Assembly: GCF_000425885.1 (NCBI RefSeq)
Contig: NZ_AUEH01000038.1
Span: forward strand, 1-33,816
Source: Schleiferilactobacillus harbinensis DSM 16991
GTDB lineage: Bacteria > Bacillota > Bacilli > Lactobacillales > Lactobacillaceae
DNA: 33,816 nucleotides
Direction of reading: 5' to 3'
Below the pieces are notes generated by a model. The model searched no databases and had not been told where the DNA came from. It saw only the letters and a list, made by a program, of their open reading frames with translations. The translations under genes were made by a program, and so were the position numbers. Positions within the stretch are counted from its first letter, which is position 1, and every line of letters starts with the position of its first letter. Positions 26,264 through 33,816 of the stretch are shown piece by piece.

Positions 26264-27112
26264 ATGGCAGAGGAACCGCCAATTATCAGTATTGATCACC
26301 TGACCGTGCGTTACGCGGAACAGGAGCAGCCGGCGCTGGACAGCATCAGTTTGACCATCCCCGCTCATTCCTGGACGGCCATTATCGGCCATAACGGCAG
26401 CGGCAAATCAACGCTGATCAAGGCGATGGATGGCTTAGTGACAGCTGATGGCGGCCAAATGACCGTGGCTGGTCTGGCCGTCACGGAACAGAACATCTGG
26501 CAGATTCGCCAACGCCTGGGGGTGGTTTTTCAGAACCCGGAGAACCAGTTTGTCGGCGCAACGGTAGCCGATGACGTGGCTTTTGGGCTGGAGAATGCCC
26601 GGGTACCGCGGCCGGAGATGCTGACTCGGGTCGATAATGCCCTGGCTCAGGTCGGGATGACTGACTTTGCAGACCGGGAACCCGCCCATTTGTCCGGTGG
26701 TCAGAAGCAGCGGGTCGCCATTGCCGGTATCTTAGCCTTGGCACCGGCCATCATCGCTTTGGATGAGGCCACCAGCATGCTGGACCCCCAGGGGCGGGCC
26801 TCGGTGTTGCAGACGATGCGCGACTTGAAGGCGAAAGAAAACCTGACCATCCTGTCAGTGACCCACGACTTGGAAGAAGCGGCAGCGGCCGACCATGTGA
26901 TTGTGATCGACAACGGCCGTCTCGTGGCCAGCGGGACGCCGCCGGAGATTTTTGCAGAAGGCCCCGCTTTGATCGATATGGGGTTGTCGGTGCCGTTCAC
27001 CGAGCAGTTGAAGTCAGACCTGGCGGCGGGCGGGATTACCGGCTTGCCCGCTGACTATCTTAACGAAGAGGAAATGGCAGACCAGCTATGGAAATTGTAC
27101 TCGACCATGTAA
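26264..27112 (+). CDS. ecfA1: ECF transporter ATPase component EcfA1
   Basis: EcfA1 is one of two ATPases that energise a shared ECF module taking up vitamins or cobalt/nickel through interchangeable S components. The 282-residue protein has Walker [10 protein letters not shown] at residues 42-50, the signature LSGGQKQRV and Walker [10 protein letters not shown]. The ATG at 26264 is preferred; a GTG at 26258 is a weaker alternative nearer the AAGGGGG. It overlaps ecfA2 by 25 bp. The S components are not in this window. Confidence 0.95.
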   Translation: MAEEPPIISIDHLTVRYAEQEQPALDSISLTIPAHSWTAIIGHNGSGKSTLIKAMDGLVTADGGQMTVAGLAVTEQNIWQIRQRLGVVFQNPENQFVGATVADDVAFGLENARVPRPEMLTRVDNALAQVGMTDFADREPAHLSGGQKQRVAIAGILALAPAIIALDEATSMLDPQGRASVLQTMRDLKAKENLTILSVTHDLEEAAAADHVIVIDNGRLVASGTPPEIFAEGPALIDMGLSVPFTEQLKSDLAAGGITGLPADYLNEEEMADQLWKLYSTM

Positions 27113-27963
27113 GCTACACCTATCAGGCCGGCACCCCCTTCGCGGGGGATGGCCTGCGCGACGTCAGTGTGACGATCCCAGACGGCTCCTACACGGCGAT
27201 CATCGGCCAGACCGGCAGCGGCAAGTCCACGCTCCTGCAACACCTCAACGCGCTCCTGAAGCCCACAACGGGCACAGTGCGGATCGGTGACCGGGAGATC
27301 ACCCCGAAGACTAGCAACAAGAATCTGAAGCCATTGCGGGCCAAGGTGGGATTAGTCTTTCAATTTGCCGAAAACCAATTGTTTGAAGAAACGGTGGAAA
27401 AAGATGTCGCCTTCGGTCCGAAAAACTTTGGTGTTCCTGAAAAAGAAGCCCTGGCCCGGGCCCATCGTGCGCTGGATTTAGTAGGCATCGGCCCGGAATA
27501 TTACGAGAATTCGCCCTTTGATCTATCCGGCGGGCAAATGCGCCGGGTGGCGATTGCGGGGGTATTGGCGATGACGCCGGAGCTGCTCATTCTGGATGAA
27601 CCGACGGCGGGGTTGGATCCCAAGGGGCGGACCGAATTGATGACGTTATTTGAAACACTTCACCGCGAGCAGGGCATCGGCATCGTTCTGGTCACCCACC
27701 AGATGGAAGATGTGGCCAATTACGCCGAGTTCGTTTTGGTGATGGCTGATGGACACTTGATCAAGCAGGGGCCGCCGGCGGAGATCTTTTCTGATCCCGC
27801 TTGGTTGGCGGAGCATCATTTGGGTCTGCCGCGAGCAGCCCAGTTTGCCCGGGAGCTGCGGGCTAAGGGCCTGCCGCTGCCCGATATTCCTCTCACGGAA
27901 CAGGCGCTGGCCGCTGAAGTGCTGGCAATTTTACGTCCGAGAAGGGAGGCCGACCATGAATAA
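27088..27963 (+). CDS. ecfA2: ECF transporter ATPase component EcfA2
   Basis: EcfA2 pairs with EcfA1 on the EcfT scaffold. The 291-residue protein has Walker [10 protein letters not shown] at residues 40-48, the signature LSGGQMRRV and Walker [14 protein letters not shown]. The Q-loop region [14 protein letters not shown] is typical of EcfA proteins. It starts inside the 3' end of ecfA1 and its own end overlaps ecfT by 8 bp. Such overlaps suggest strict stoichiometric coupling of the module. Confidence 0.95.
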   Translation: MEIVLDHVSYTYQAGTPFAGDGLRDVSVTIPDGSYTAIIGQTGSGKSTLLQHLNALLKPTTGTVRIGDREITPKTSNKNLKPLRAKVGLVFQFAENQLFEETVEKDVAFGPKNFGVPEKEALARAHRALDLVGIGPEYYENSPFDLSGGQMRRVAIAGVLAMTPELLILDEPTAGLDPKGRTELMTLFETLHREQGIGIVLVTHQMEDVANYAEFVLVMADGHLIKQGPPAEIFSDPAWLAEHHLGLPRAAQFARELRAKGLPLPDIPLTEQALAAEVLAILRPRREADHE

Positions 27964-28750
27964 GTTGATGATTGGCCGGTATCTGCCTGGTCATTCGGTG
28001 GTCCACCAGATGGACCCGCGGGGCAAAATGGTGCTCACGTTTTACTTCATCTGTATCGTGTTTATGGCGAACAATATTTGGTCCTACTTGGTCCTGGGGT
28101 TATTCACGCTGGGGGCGGTTCTGTTGACCCGCTTGAAGCTCATCTACTTTTGGCGCGGGATTCAACCGGCCATTATTCTGATTCTATTCACTTTGCTGAT
28201 TCAGGTCTTCTTCACCCGCGGCGGTCAGATTTATTGGCAGTGGGGGCCGTTTGCACTGTCCAGTGCCGGCGTGGTCAACGCGTGGTTCATCTTCTTCCGG
28301 TTGGTGATCATTATCTGCATGTCGACGCTGCTGACGCTGACCACATCACCGCTGGATATCTCCAGCGCGCTGTCGTCCTTGATGACGCCATTGAAGTGGA
28401 TCCGGGTGCCGGTGGACATCATCGCTCTGATGCTCTCCATCGCGCTGCGTTTCGTCCCCACGTTGATGGACGAGACCGTGCGTATCATGAACGCCCAGCG
28501 CGCTCGGGGCGTTGATTTCGGCAGCGGCAGCTTGCTTCAGCAGATCAAGGCCATTGTGCCCATTTTGATCCCGCTGTTCGTCAGTGCGATGCACCATGCT
28601 GAGGATTTGGACGATGCCATGACGGCCCGGGGCTATCGCACTGATGCGCCTCGGACCACTTACCGCATCATTCAGTGGCATCGGCGGGACACCTTAAGTA
28701 TTATTGCATTTGCTGCGCTCACTGTTGTGATCTTCTTCGTACGGGCATAA
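27956..28750 (+). CDS. ecfT: ECF transporter transmembrane component EcfT
   Basis: EcfT is the scaffold that joins the two ATPases to the substrate-specific S component. The 264-residue membrane protein has the family length and several hydrophobic helices in the first 130 residues. It carries two coupling ARG motifs, [10 protein letters not shown] and AMTARGYR, which bind the ATPase grooves. The ATG at 27956 lies behind GAAGGGAGG. truA starts 25 bp downstream with its own AAAGGAG, so all four genes are probably one operon. Confidence 0.95.
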   Translation: MNKLMIGRYLPGHSVVHQMDPRGKMVLTFYFICIVFMANNIWSYLVLGLFTLGAVLLTRLKLIYFWRGIQPAIILILFTLLIQVFFTRGGQIYWQWGPFALSSAGVVNAWFIFFRLVIIICMSTLLTLTTSPLDISSALSSLMTPLKWIRVPVDIIALMLSIALRFVPTLMDETVRIMNAQRARGVDFGSGSLLQQIKAIVPILIPLFVSAMHHAEDLDDAMTARGYRTDAPRTTYRIIQWHRRDTLSIIAFAALTVVIFFVRA

Positions 28751-28775
28751 TGGATAGAGAGAAAGGAGTCAATTC

Positions 28776-29561
28776 ATGCCGCGTTACCGTGTGATTCTTG
28801 CCTATGATGGCACCAAGTTCCATGGCTTTCAAAGTCAGCCCCAGTTACGGACTGTGCAGGGAACGATCGAGCAAGGCCTGATCAAAATGACCAAAGGCAC
28901 TCCCGTGACGGTCTTTGGCGCCGGCCGGACCGATGCCGGGGTGCACGCTCAGGGACAAGTCGTGCATTTTGATTTCCCGGGAAATATTCCGCCGCGGAAC
29001 ATGCTGCTGGGACTGAACTCGATCATGCCCCTGGATATTGTGATCAAAGACGTGGCAATCGTGCCGGACACGTTCCATGCCCAGTTCTCCACTGTGGGGA
29101 AGCGGTACGGCTACCGGGTGTCGCGTACGCGGTTTACCGATCCGTTTAAACGCTTTTATACCGGCCATTATCCCTATGCGCTGGCGTTAGACCGGATTCG
29201 CACGGCGTTGGCAGATGTTGTTGGGACCCACGACTACACCAGTTTTGCCGCTTCCGGCGGCGTGATCAAAAACAAGGTGCGGACGATTTACACTGCGACA
29301 ATGACGGACCATCCTGATGATGATGAACTCTATTTTGAATTTATCGGTAACGGTTTCCTTTATAACATGGTACGCATTCTCGTCGGTGTGTTGCTGGAAA
29401 TCGGCAATAATCGGCGGCCGGTGACAGAATTTCCCAGGTTATATGCGGTGAAGGACCGGCAAGAGGCCCGGATCACCGCACCGGCCAGCGGGTTATATCT
29501 GCAAGAAGTGTATTATGACGAGGCGGCTTTAGCCCAAGCGGTGGCTGAGCGGCAAGAGTAG
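28776..29561 (+). CDS. truA: tRNA pseudouridine(38-40) synthase TruA
   Basis: TruA converts uridines 38-40 in the anticodon stem of several tRNAs to pseudouridine. The 261-residue protein has the catalytic Asp53 in [14 protein letters not shown] and the conserved C-terminal segment [15 protein letters not shown]. Its start [19 protein letters not shown] is typical. A strong terminator follows 10 nt after the stop. rplM and rpsI, which often follow truA in lactobacilli, are missing from this junction. Confidence 0.97.
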   Translation: MPRYRVILAYDGTKFHGFQSQPQLRTVQGTIEQGLIKMTKGTPVTVFGAGRTDAGVHAQGQVVHFDFPGNIPPRNMLLGLNSIMPLDIVIKDVAIVPDTFHAQFSTVGKRYGYRVSRTRFTDPFKRFYTGHYPYALALDRIRTALADVVGTHDYTSFAASGGVIKNKVRTIYTATMTDHPDDDELYFEFIGNGFLYNMVRILVGVLLEIGNNRRPVTEFPRLYAVKDRQEARITAPASGLYLQEVYYDEAALAQAVAERQE

Positions 29562-29570
29562 TTCATGCAG

Positions 29571-29603
29571 CGGCTTGGTCCTTTCTGGATCAAGCCGTTT
29601 TTT
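29571..29603 (+). terminator. Terminator of the ecf-truA operon
   Basis: CGGCTTG and TCC (29571-29580) pair with GGA and CAAGCCG (29587-29597) through one bulge, followed by T6 at 29598-29603. Confidence 0.9.
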
Positions 29604-29900
29604 GATTGCTTGCCGTGTGGGAAACAGGTAATCTGAAAGTAAAGAAGGACAGATCGCTAATGCTAGAGAACGCAGCTTGGCAAAATGACCTGCAGCAGAT
29701 ACGGTGAAGGCAGTATCGGAATGATTGCTGATTAAAGGATCAAATGTAAGCATCGATAATCAAGGGCCATCAAGATCCTGGGCTTTTTTTATCACGTAAT
29801 ACAGCTTCTCTGGATGAATCTTGATTCGAAGCAGCCGAGCACGGAAGAAGACAAACGTACATTCGATTCGGTATCCTTGAATTATGAGGAGGTGAATCGA
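29604..29900 (+). other. Non-coding stretch before tnpB, probably including its left end
   Basis: No convincing gene is visible in the 297 bases between the truA terminator and tnpB. TTGAT at 29602-29606, formed by the T-run of the terminator, and TTTAT at 29787-29791 are both possible TnpB target-adjacent motifs. A weak hairpin with T7 ends near 29790. The frame upstream of tnpB is open from 29814 but lacks a ribosome site there. Confidence 0.3.
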
Positions 29901-29903
29901 ATG
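29860..29903 (+). promoter_or_regulatory. Hairpin sequestering the tnpB start codon
   Basis: CATTCGATTC at 29860-29869 is the exact reverse complement of GAATCGAATG at 29894-29903, whose last three bases are the tnpB ATG. The Shine-Dalgarno GAGGAGGT (29886-29893) lies in the 24-nt loop next to the stem. Folding would hide the start codon, so translation of TnpB may be limited or conditional. Confidence 0.6.
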
Positions 29904-31106
29904 CCAATCAAAACACACAAGATCCGGATCTATCCCAACGCCGAGATGGCCACGGTCATCATTGAGCTGATGGACTACAACCGCTTTTGCTGGAACAAAG
30001 GTTTGGCCGCATGGAATGACATGTATGACGCATCATTAGCCATGGCGAACAAGAAACTGCGCCCCAGCGAGTACAAAGTCCGCGACGAGCTGGTGAAAAA
30101 CAAAACCGACTGGCAGCACCAGTTCTCAGCGCGCGTGCTTCAAACTGCTGTCCACCGGCTGCATCAAGCTTGGCAGAATTTCTTTAATCCAGCTATGCCG
30201 GACGCCAACAAGCCCAAATTCCATCATAAGCGGGATCCTAAACAAAGCTTTACGACGGATCGGGCGGTCATTACCGGCAAGTACCTGACCTTGGATCGGC
30301 CGCACGCGGCCAGCCATCGGTTCGGCACCATCAAAATGGCGGAGACTTTACGTTTTACTGGCGAGATCAAAACCGTGACGATAACCAAGCGCGGAAAGAA
30401 GTTCTACGCCAGTGTCAACGTATTGGTTGAAGATACCTCACACCCGGCTTTTTATGACTCCTGGGACATCGTCGGTGTTGATGTGAATGTGGGCCACGTC
30501 CGCTGGAACGGCGGGGATATCAACACCTTTACGCCCCGCATGGCAGCGTTGCATCAACGAATCAAGTATTACCAAAAGTGCCTGAACCGGAAACGGCGGA
30601 GAAATCCGGGCGACTACCGGTCCAAGACCTATCAGCGGATTACAGCAAAGATGAACCGCGCTTACGAGCAGGTGCACGCGTTGCAGTATGATCTGATTCA
30701 CAAATTCAGCCACATGATTATAAAGAATTATCCTGTTCCCTGTTTAGAGGATCTGGATGTCCACCGGATGATGATGGACGAGAAGAAGGCCAAAGGTCTT
30801 CAGCGCGGGCTCTTTCGCCGCTTGCGTACGGCAATCGAGTACAAGGCGGCTTGGCATCATCGCGATTTGGTGATTGCCAATCGTTTCTTCCCGTCAACGC
30901 AGCGCTGTTCAAACTGCGGCTACATCAAAAAAAAAGAAAGCTATGGCGGCAAGATGACGCTCCAAGGCGACAGCATTTACCACCAGCATGACGTATATCG
31001 CTGTTACGAGTGCAGTCTTGTCATTGACCGAGACGATAACGCTGTTCAAAATTTGATTCAATATGCGGCGGGGCTTACGCCGGAATGGGAAACCGTTCAG
31101 AGATGA
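29901..31106 (+). CDS. tnpB: TnpB, RNA-guided nuclease of an IS200/IS605-type element (no TnpA nearby)
   Basis: TnpB proteins are omega-RNA-guided DNA endonucleases, ancestors of Cas12, that favour retention of their transposon. The 401-residue product has an N-terminal OrfB domain (MPIKTHKIRIYPN), then a RuvC domain. RuvC-I has Asp194 in IVGVDVNVG, RuvC-II has Glu283 in CLEDLDV and RuvC-III has DRDDNAVQN at residues 376-384. A zinc ribbon is formed by Cys336, Cys339, Cys368 and Cys371. All catalytic positions are present, so the protein looks active rather than a dead TldR-like derivative. The ATG at 29901 follows AGGAGGTG. No Y1 transposase TnpA is present, so the element would need help to move. 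Confidence 0.92.
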   Translation: MPIKTHKIRIYPNAEMATVIIELMDYNRFCWNKGLAAWNDMYDASLAMANKKLRPSEYKVRDELVKNKTDWQHQFSARVLQTAVHRLHQAWQNFFNPAMPDANKPKFHHKRDPKQSFTTDRAVITGKYLTLDRPHAASHRFGTIKMAETLRFTGEIKTVTITKRGKKFYASVNVLVEDTSHPAFYDSWDIVGVDVNVGHVRWNGGDINTFTPRMAALHQRIKYYQKCLNRKRRRNPGDYRSKTYQRITAKMNRAYEQVHALQYDLIHKFSHMIIKNYPVPCLEDLDVHRMMMDEKKAKGLQRGLFRRLRTAIEYKAAWHHRDLVIANRFFPSTQRCSNCGYIKKKESYGGKMTLQGDSIYHQHDVYRCYECSLVIDRDDNAVQNLIQYAAGLTPEWETVQR

Positions 31107-31114
31107 TTTCTAGT

Positions 31115-31165
31115 CGGCACTGTTATGCGCCATGCTCGTCTGATCCCAATCAGACGGGGGTGCCG
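31115..31165 (+). ncRNA. Candidate omega RNA scaffold and right end of the TnpB element
   Basis: CGGCAC (31115-31120) pairs with GTGCCG (31160-31165) around a second, perfect 8-bp stem: CGTCTGAT (31137-31144) with ATCAGACG (31149-31156), loop CCCA. It starts 9 nt after the tnpB stop on the same strand. That is where the omega RNA of TnpB loci ends and the guide begins. The exact boundary of the scaffold is not defined; the RNA probably starts inside the tnpB gene. Confidence 0.5.
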
Positions 31166-31277
31166 GCAATTACGAAATTGACTAAATACACTGTACTCTT
31201 AATGGTCTAAATCTAAAGTGCCACCATAGATCAGATGTGTATACATTTGAGTACGTTTTAGAAAGCAGGATCATTCC

Positions 31278-31691
31278 ATGACGCATACAGCATTCAACCA
31301 GCGGCTGCAGCAGCGGCGCAAGGCACGGTGTTTGACTCAGCAGGAAGTTGCTGACCAGCTCTTCGTTTCTCGCAAAACGGTTTCCAGTTGGGAGACCGGG
31401 CGGAATCTGCCGGACCTGTTCATGATTCAGCGTCTGGCCGCCATATACCGGACCTCGGTGGATGATTTGCTGGGTACTGCCGCTCGATCGGTGACCCGGC
31501 CGGTGACCATGCTAGGGCCGGCGCTGATTCTCAGTATCTTGTTGGTGAGTGCGGCTTGGAATAATCTCTTTGCCATGGACTTTGGCCTGCAGCTGGTTTA
31601 TTTATTGACCGCTGTCGTGCTGATCATTCCAGTAGCGACCGCTGGCGGGACCTGGTACCGCCGGCAACGAAACCAACAGGTGAGAGGATAG
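31278..31691 (+). CDS. XRE-family regulator with C-terminal membrane segments
   Basis: A 137-residue protein. Residues about 6-62 form an XRE helix-turn-helix: LQQRRKARCLTQQEVADQLFVSRKTVSSWETGRNLPDL. This is followed by the family's IQRLAAIYRTSVDDLLG. Two hydrophobic segments (about 75-92 and 100-121) then precede a basic end. DNA-binding domains joined to membrane helices are seen in small regulators that respond to envelope state, but the signal here is unknown. A putative -35 TTGACT lies at 31178, without a convincing -10. It is followed at once by a small membrane protein gene, so the two may act together. Confidence 0.85.
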   Translation: MTHTAFNQRLQQRRKARCLTQQEVADQLFVSRKTVSSWETGRNLPDLFMIQRLAAIYRTSVDDLLGTAARSVTRPVTMLGPALILSILLVSAAWNNLFAMDFGLQLVYLLTAVVLIIPVATAGGTWYRRQRNQQVRG

Positions 31692-31919
31692 ATGGGTATG
31701 CAACACAAAGTATGGTGGATCGTCAATCTCTTTTTCGCGGCCGCTTTTATCAGCGGCACGGTGCTGATCCTGTTGCGGCAAGTGGACGGGGCGGGGCATG
31801 TCGAAACACTGGGGTCGCGCTTAGCGGCACTGGCTGTATTAGGCACCTTTCTGTTATTGATCGTCATCGTGGAGCTGATCGTTTGGGCTGTGATGCGGGC
31901 GAGCCGGAAAAGAAATTGA
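31692..31919 (+). CDS. Small two-helix membrane protein, function unknown
   Basis: A 75-residue protein with hydrophobic segments at about residues 8-28 and 42-66 and a basic C-terminus (MRASRKRN). The ATG at 31692 directly follows the stop of the XRE gene; a second ATG at 31698 is also possible. AGGTGA at 31678-31683 lies 8 nt from the first. The tight coupling suggests a two-gene operon with the membrane-anchored regulator, perhaps a partner or target. A 12-bp perfect stem terminator follows. No family was recognised. Confidence 0.65.
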   Translation: MGMQHKVWWIVNLFFAAAFISGTVLILLRQVDGAGHVETLGSRLAALAVLGTFLLLIVIVELIVWAVMRASRKRN

Positions 31920-31929
31920 GTCGTAAAGC

Positions 31930-31984
31930 GAAGCAGATTGCGGGGACCGATTGATGGGTCTGAGCAATCTGCTTCTTTGTTTGC
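31930..31984 (+). terminator. Terminator of the XRE/membrane protein operon
   Basis: GAAGCAGATTGC (31930-31941) pairs perfectly with GCAATCTGCTTC (31964-31975), with an inner GACC/GGTC pair, followed by a T-rich tract with two G interruptions. Confidence 0.85.
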
Positions 31985-32049
31985 GAGCGCAGTGGTTCAA
32001 AGCCGCCGTTGATTTCTCATAGTCCTGAGAGGTGTACGTGGTATCCTAA

Positions 32050-32853
<804 letters not shown>

Positions 32854-32873
32854 TTTTTTAGTAACTGAAATTA

Positions 32874-32914
32874 AGCTCTGCTTCTCACTACGAGAAGCAG
32901 AGCTATTTATTTTA
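32874..32914 (+). terminator. Terminator after gdh
   Basis: A perfect 13-bp stem: AGCTCTGCTTCTC (32874-32886) with GAGAAGCAGAGCT (32892-32904), loop ACTAC. It is followed by ATTTATTTT. Confidence 0.9.
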
Positions 32915-32994
32915 CGCATAGTTTGCCATCCAACATAGGCATTCGACATGGGCTCTCGCCAGCCTTAAAGTGGAAAGTAAGGAGGTGGCAGGGT

Positions 32995-33555
32995 ATGAAA
33001 AAAATTGTCATTGGTGTGATCCTGATCCTAATCGTAGCGATGATTGGTTTCCTATCTTGGTCCTGGTGCGGACCGCGGCTAGCAACCTTTGCTGAGTGGG
33101 TACCCCAGAGTACGGCAAGCCAGACAACGCCAGCGGCAACCACCAGCATGCGGCATAGTGCCCGAACATTGGCAGGACAAATGACCCCGATTCGTATTCA
33201 GATAGGTAAGCAGATCTTTCGCGCGCACCTCAATAATTCAGTGACTGCCAAGGCAGTCTTAGCCAAGTTGCCGGTAACACTCACCGTGCAGGGACTAACC
33301 ACGAATCCCAACGAGCATACCGCTGCGTTGAAGCGGGCACTGCCCATTAAAGGGACACCCACCGGAGCCGATCCGGCACCCGGTGATATTGGGTATTGGG
33401 CCCCGGAACCGAGTCTGATTCTCTACTGGGGGGATGTGGATTATTTCAACGGTATTCACATTCTGGGAAGGTTCGACCAGTCGGATCGGCAAACCGCAAT
33501 CCGGTATATTCATCAGCAACAGGCGCCATATCAGGTAATAATCAGCCGCAACTAA
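32995..33555 (+). CDS. Membrane-anchored protein with a cyclophilin-like domain
   Basis: A 186-residue protein. Residues 2-23 form a signal anchor (MKKIVIGVILILIVAMIGF). A Thr/Ser/Ala-rich linker to about residue 60 follows. The domain from about residue 64 reads PIRIQIGKQIFRAHLNNSVTAKAV, then AKLPVTLTVQGL, then PAPGDIGYWAPEPSLILYWG and ILGRFD. This order matches the cyclophilin-like fold family (PF18050-type), whose members have unclear function and lack proven isomerase activity. The ATG at 32995 is behind AAGGAGGTGG; a longer frame from 32923 is rejected. It faces the outside of the cell. Confidence 0.75.
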   Translation: MKKIVIGVILILIVAMIGFLSWSWCGPRLATFAEWVPQSTASQTTPAATTSMRHSARTLAGQMTPIRIQIGKQIFRAHLNNSVTAKAVLAKLPVTLTVQGLTTNPNEHTAALKRALPIKGTPTGADPAPGDIGYWAPEPSLILYWGDVDYFNGIHILGRFDQSDRQTAIRYIHQQQAPYQVIISRN

Positions 33556-33816
33556 AGCGGTAATTACGCGGTCGCACACGCTTGTATGACGTTTGATCAA
33601 AGATACCTGTAACCGTCAAGTTCGATTGAGCCATTTTCGCTCATTAATTTTGAACCCCGAATTGTCAAATTAAGTGCAACAGTGAAGACTCATCCATGTG
33701 AATTGGTTTAGGTAGTGGGCAGGGATTCCTCCAGGCCCAGGGGGGAGGCCTGGAGCGCCGCGATTGCGCTGCGGTATCCAAGGCACTTCCTTAACCGGTG
33801 GTTTAAGACATCTTGG
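33556..33816. other. Non-coding, hairpin-rich right end of the window
   Basis: No gene was found. CTCCAGGCC (33729-33737) pairs perfectly with GGCCTGGAG (33747-33755). CCGC/GCGG follows and an imperfect CTTAACC/GGTTTAAG ends the window. TTGTCAAATTAAGTGCAAC at 33662-33680 resembles sequences I associate with IS ends in lactobacilli, but this is memory, not a match. The stretch may be the start of an element lying outside the window. Confidence 0.3.

Noticed and set aside
29529-29753. Minus-strand reading frame over the truA end and downstream gap
   Set aside because: It runs antisense to truA, covers its terminator and has no recognisable domain or ribosome site.
29901-31106. TnpB as a catalytically dead TldR-type transcription regulator
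   Set aside because: Asp194, Glu283 and the DRDDNA motif are all present, as is the zinc ribbon, so there is no sign of lost nuclease function.

Overview
The window is chromosomal DNA from a Gram-positive lactic acid bacterium, most likely a relatively GC-rich member of the Lactobacillaceae. This rests on the ribosomal protein set (rpsL-rpsG-fusA, then rpsJ to rplQ, then ecfA1-ecfA2-ecfT-truA), strong AGGAGG ribosome binding sites, frequent TTG and GTG starts, a two-subunit LacL/LacM beta-galactosidase and a zinc-ribbon S14. The genus cannot be fixed from sequence reading alone.

Layout. 1-309: the 3' end of an IS5-family (IS427-like) insertion sequence. 338-2746: two ABC-2 type permease genes whose ATPase is not in the window. 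2750-6284: the str cluster (rpsL, rpsG, fusA), with a promoter, an intrinsic terminator between rpsG and fusA, and a strong terminator after fusA. 6285-11560: an accessory block holding a 112-nt imperfect hairpin, a small membrane protein, an AhpC peroxiredoxin behind a PerR-like box, lacL-lacM and a YxeA-like protein on the minus strand, and a MarR-type regulator with a Gly/His/Pro-rich tail. 11560-11966: no protein gene, but a MarR terminator, a promoter-plus-terminator unit that looks like a small RNA or attenuator, the S10 promoter and a structured leader. 11967-26033: the S10-spc-alpha ribosomal protein supercluster with secY, adk, infA, rpmJ and rpoA. 26217-29603: the ECF vitamin transporter energizing module and truA. 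29604-31170: a stand-alone TnpB gene with a candidate right-end omega RNA. 31278-33555: an XRE regulator and small membrane protein pair, a glucose 1-dehydrogenase and a membrane-anchored cyclophilin-like protein. 33556-33816: non-coding, hairpin-rich.

How the parts fit. Most of the window is the translation and secretion core: ribosomal proteins, EF-G, IF-1, RNA polymerase alpha, SecY, adenylate kinase and TruA, transcribed left to right. Two junctions are unusual. In many lactobacilli rpsJ follows fusA directly, but here about 5.8 kb of stress, sugar and regulatory genes separates them. Downstream of truA, where rplM-rpsI often lie, there is a TnpB element.

The most interesting unexplained signals are RNA-level: the hairpin that pairs the tnpB start codon with its 5' leader, the nested right-end hairpin of the TnpB element, the sRNA/attenuator unit before the S10 promoter, the promoter-plus-terminator arrangement before infA, and the large hairpin after fusA. 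All structures were paired by eye; no folding energies, database searches or expression data were available.
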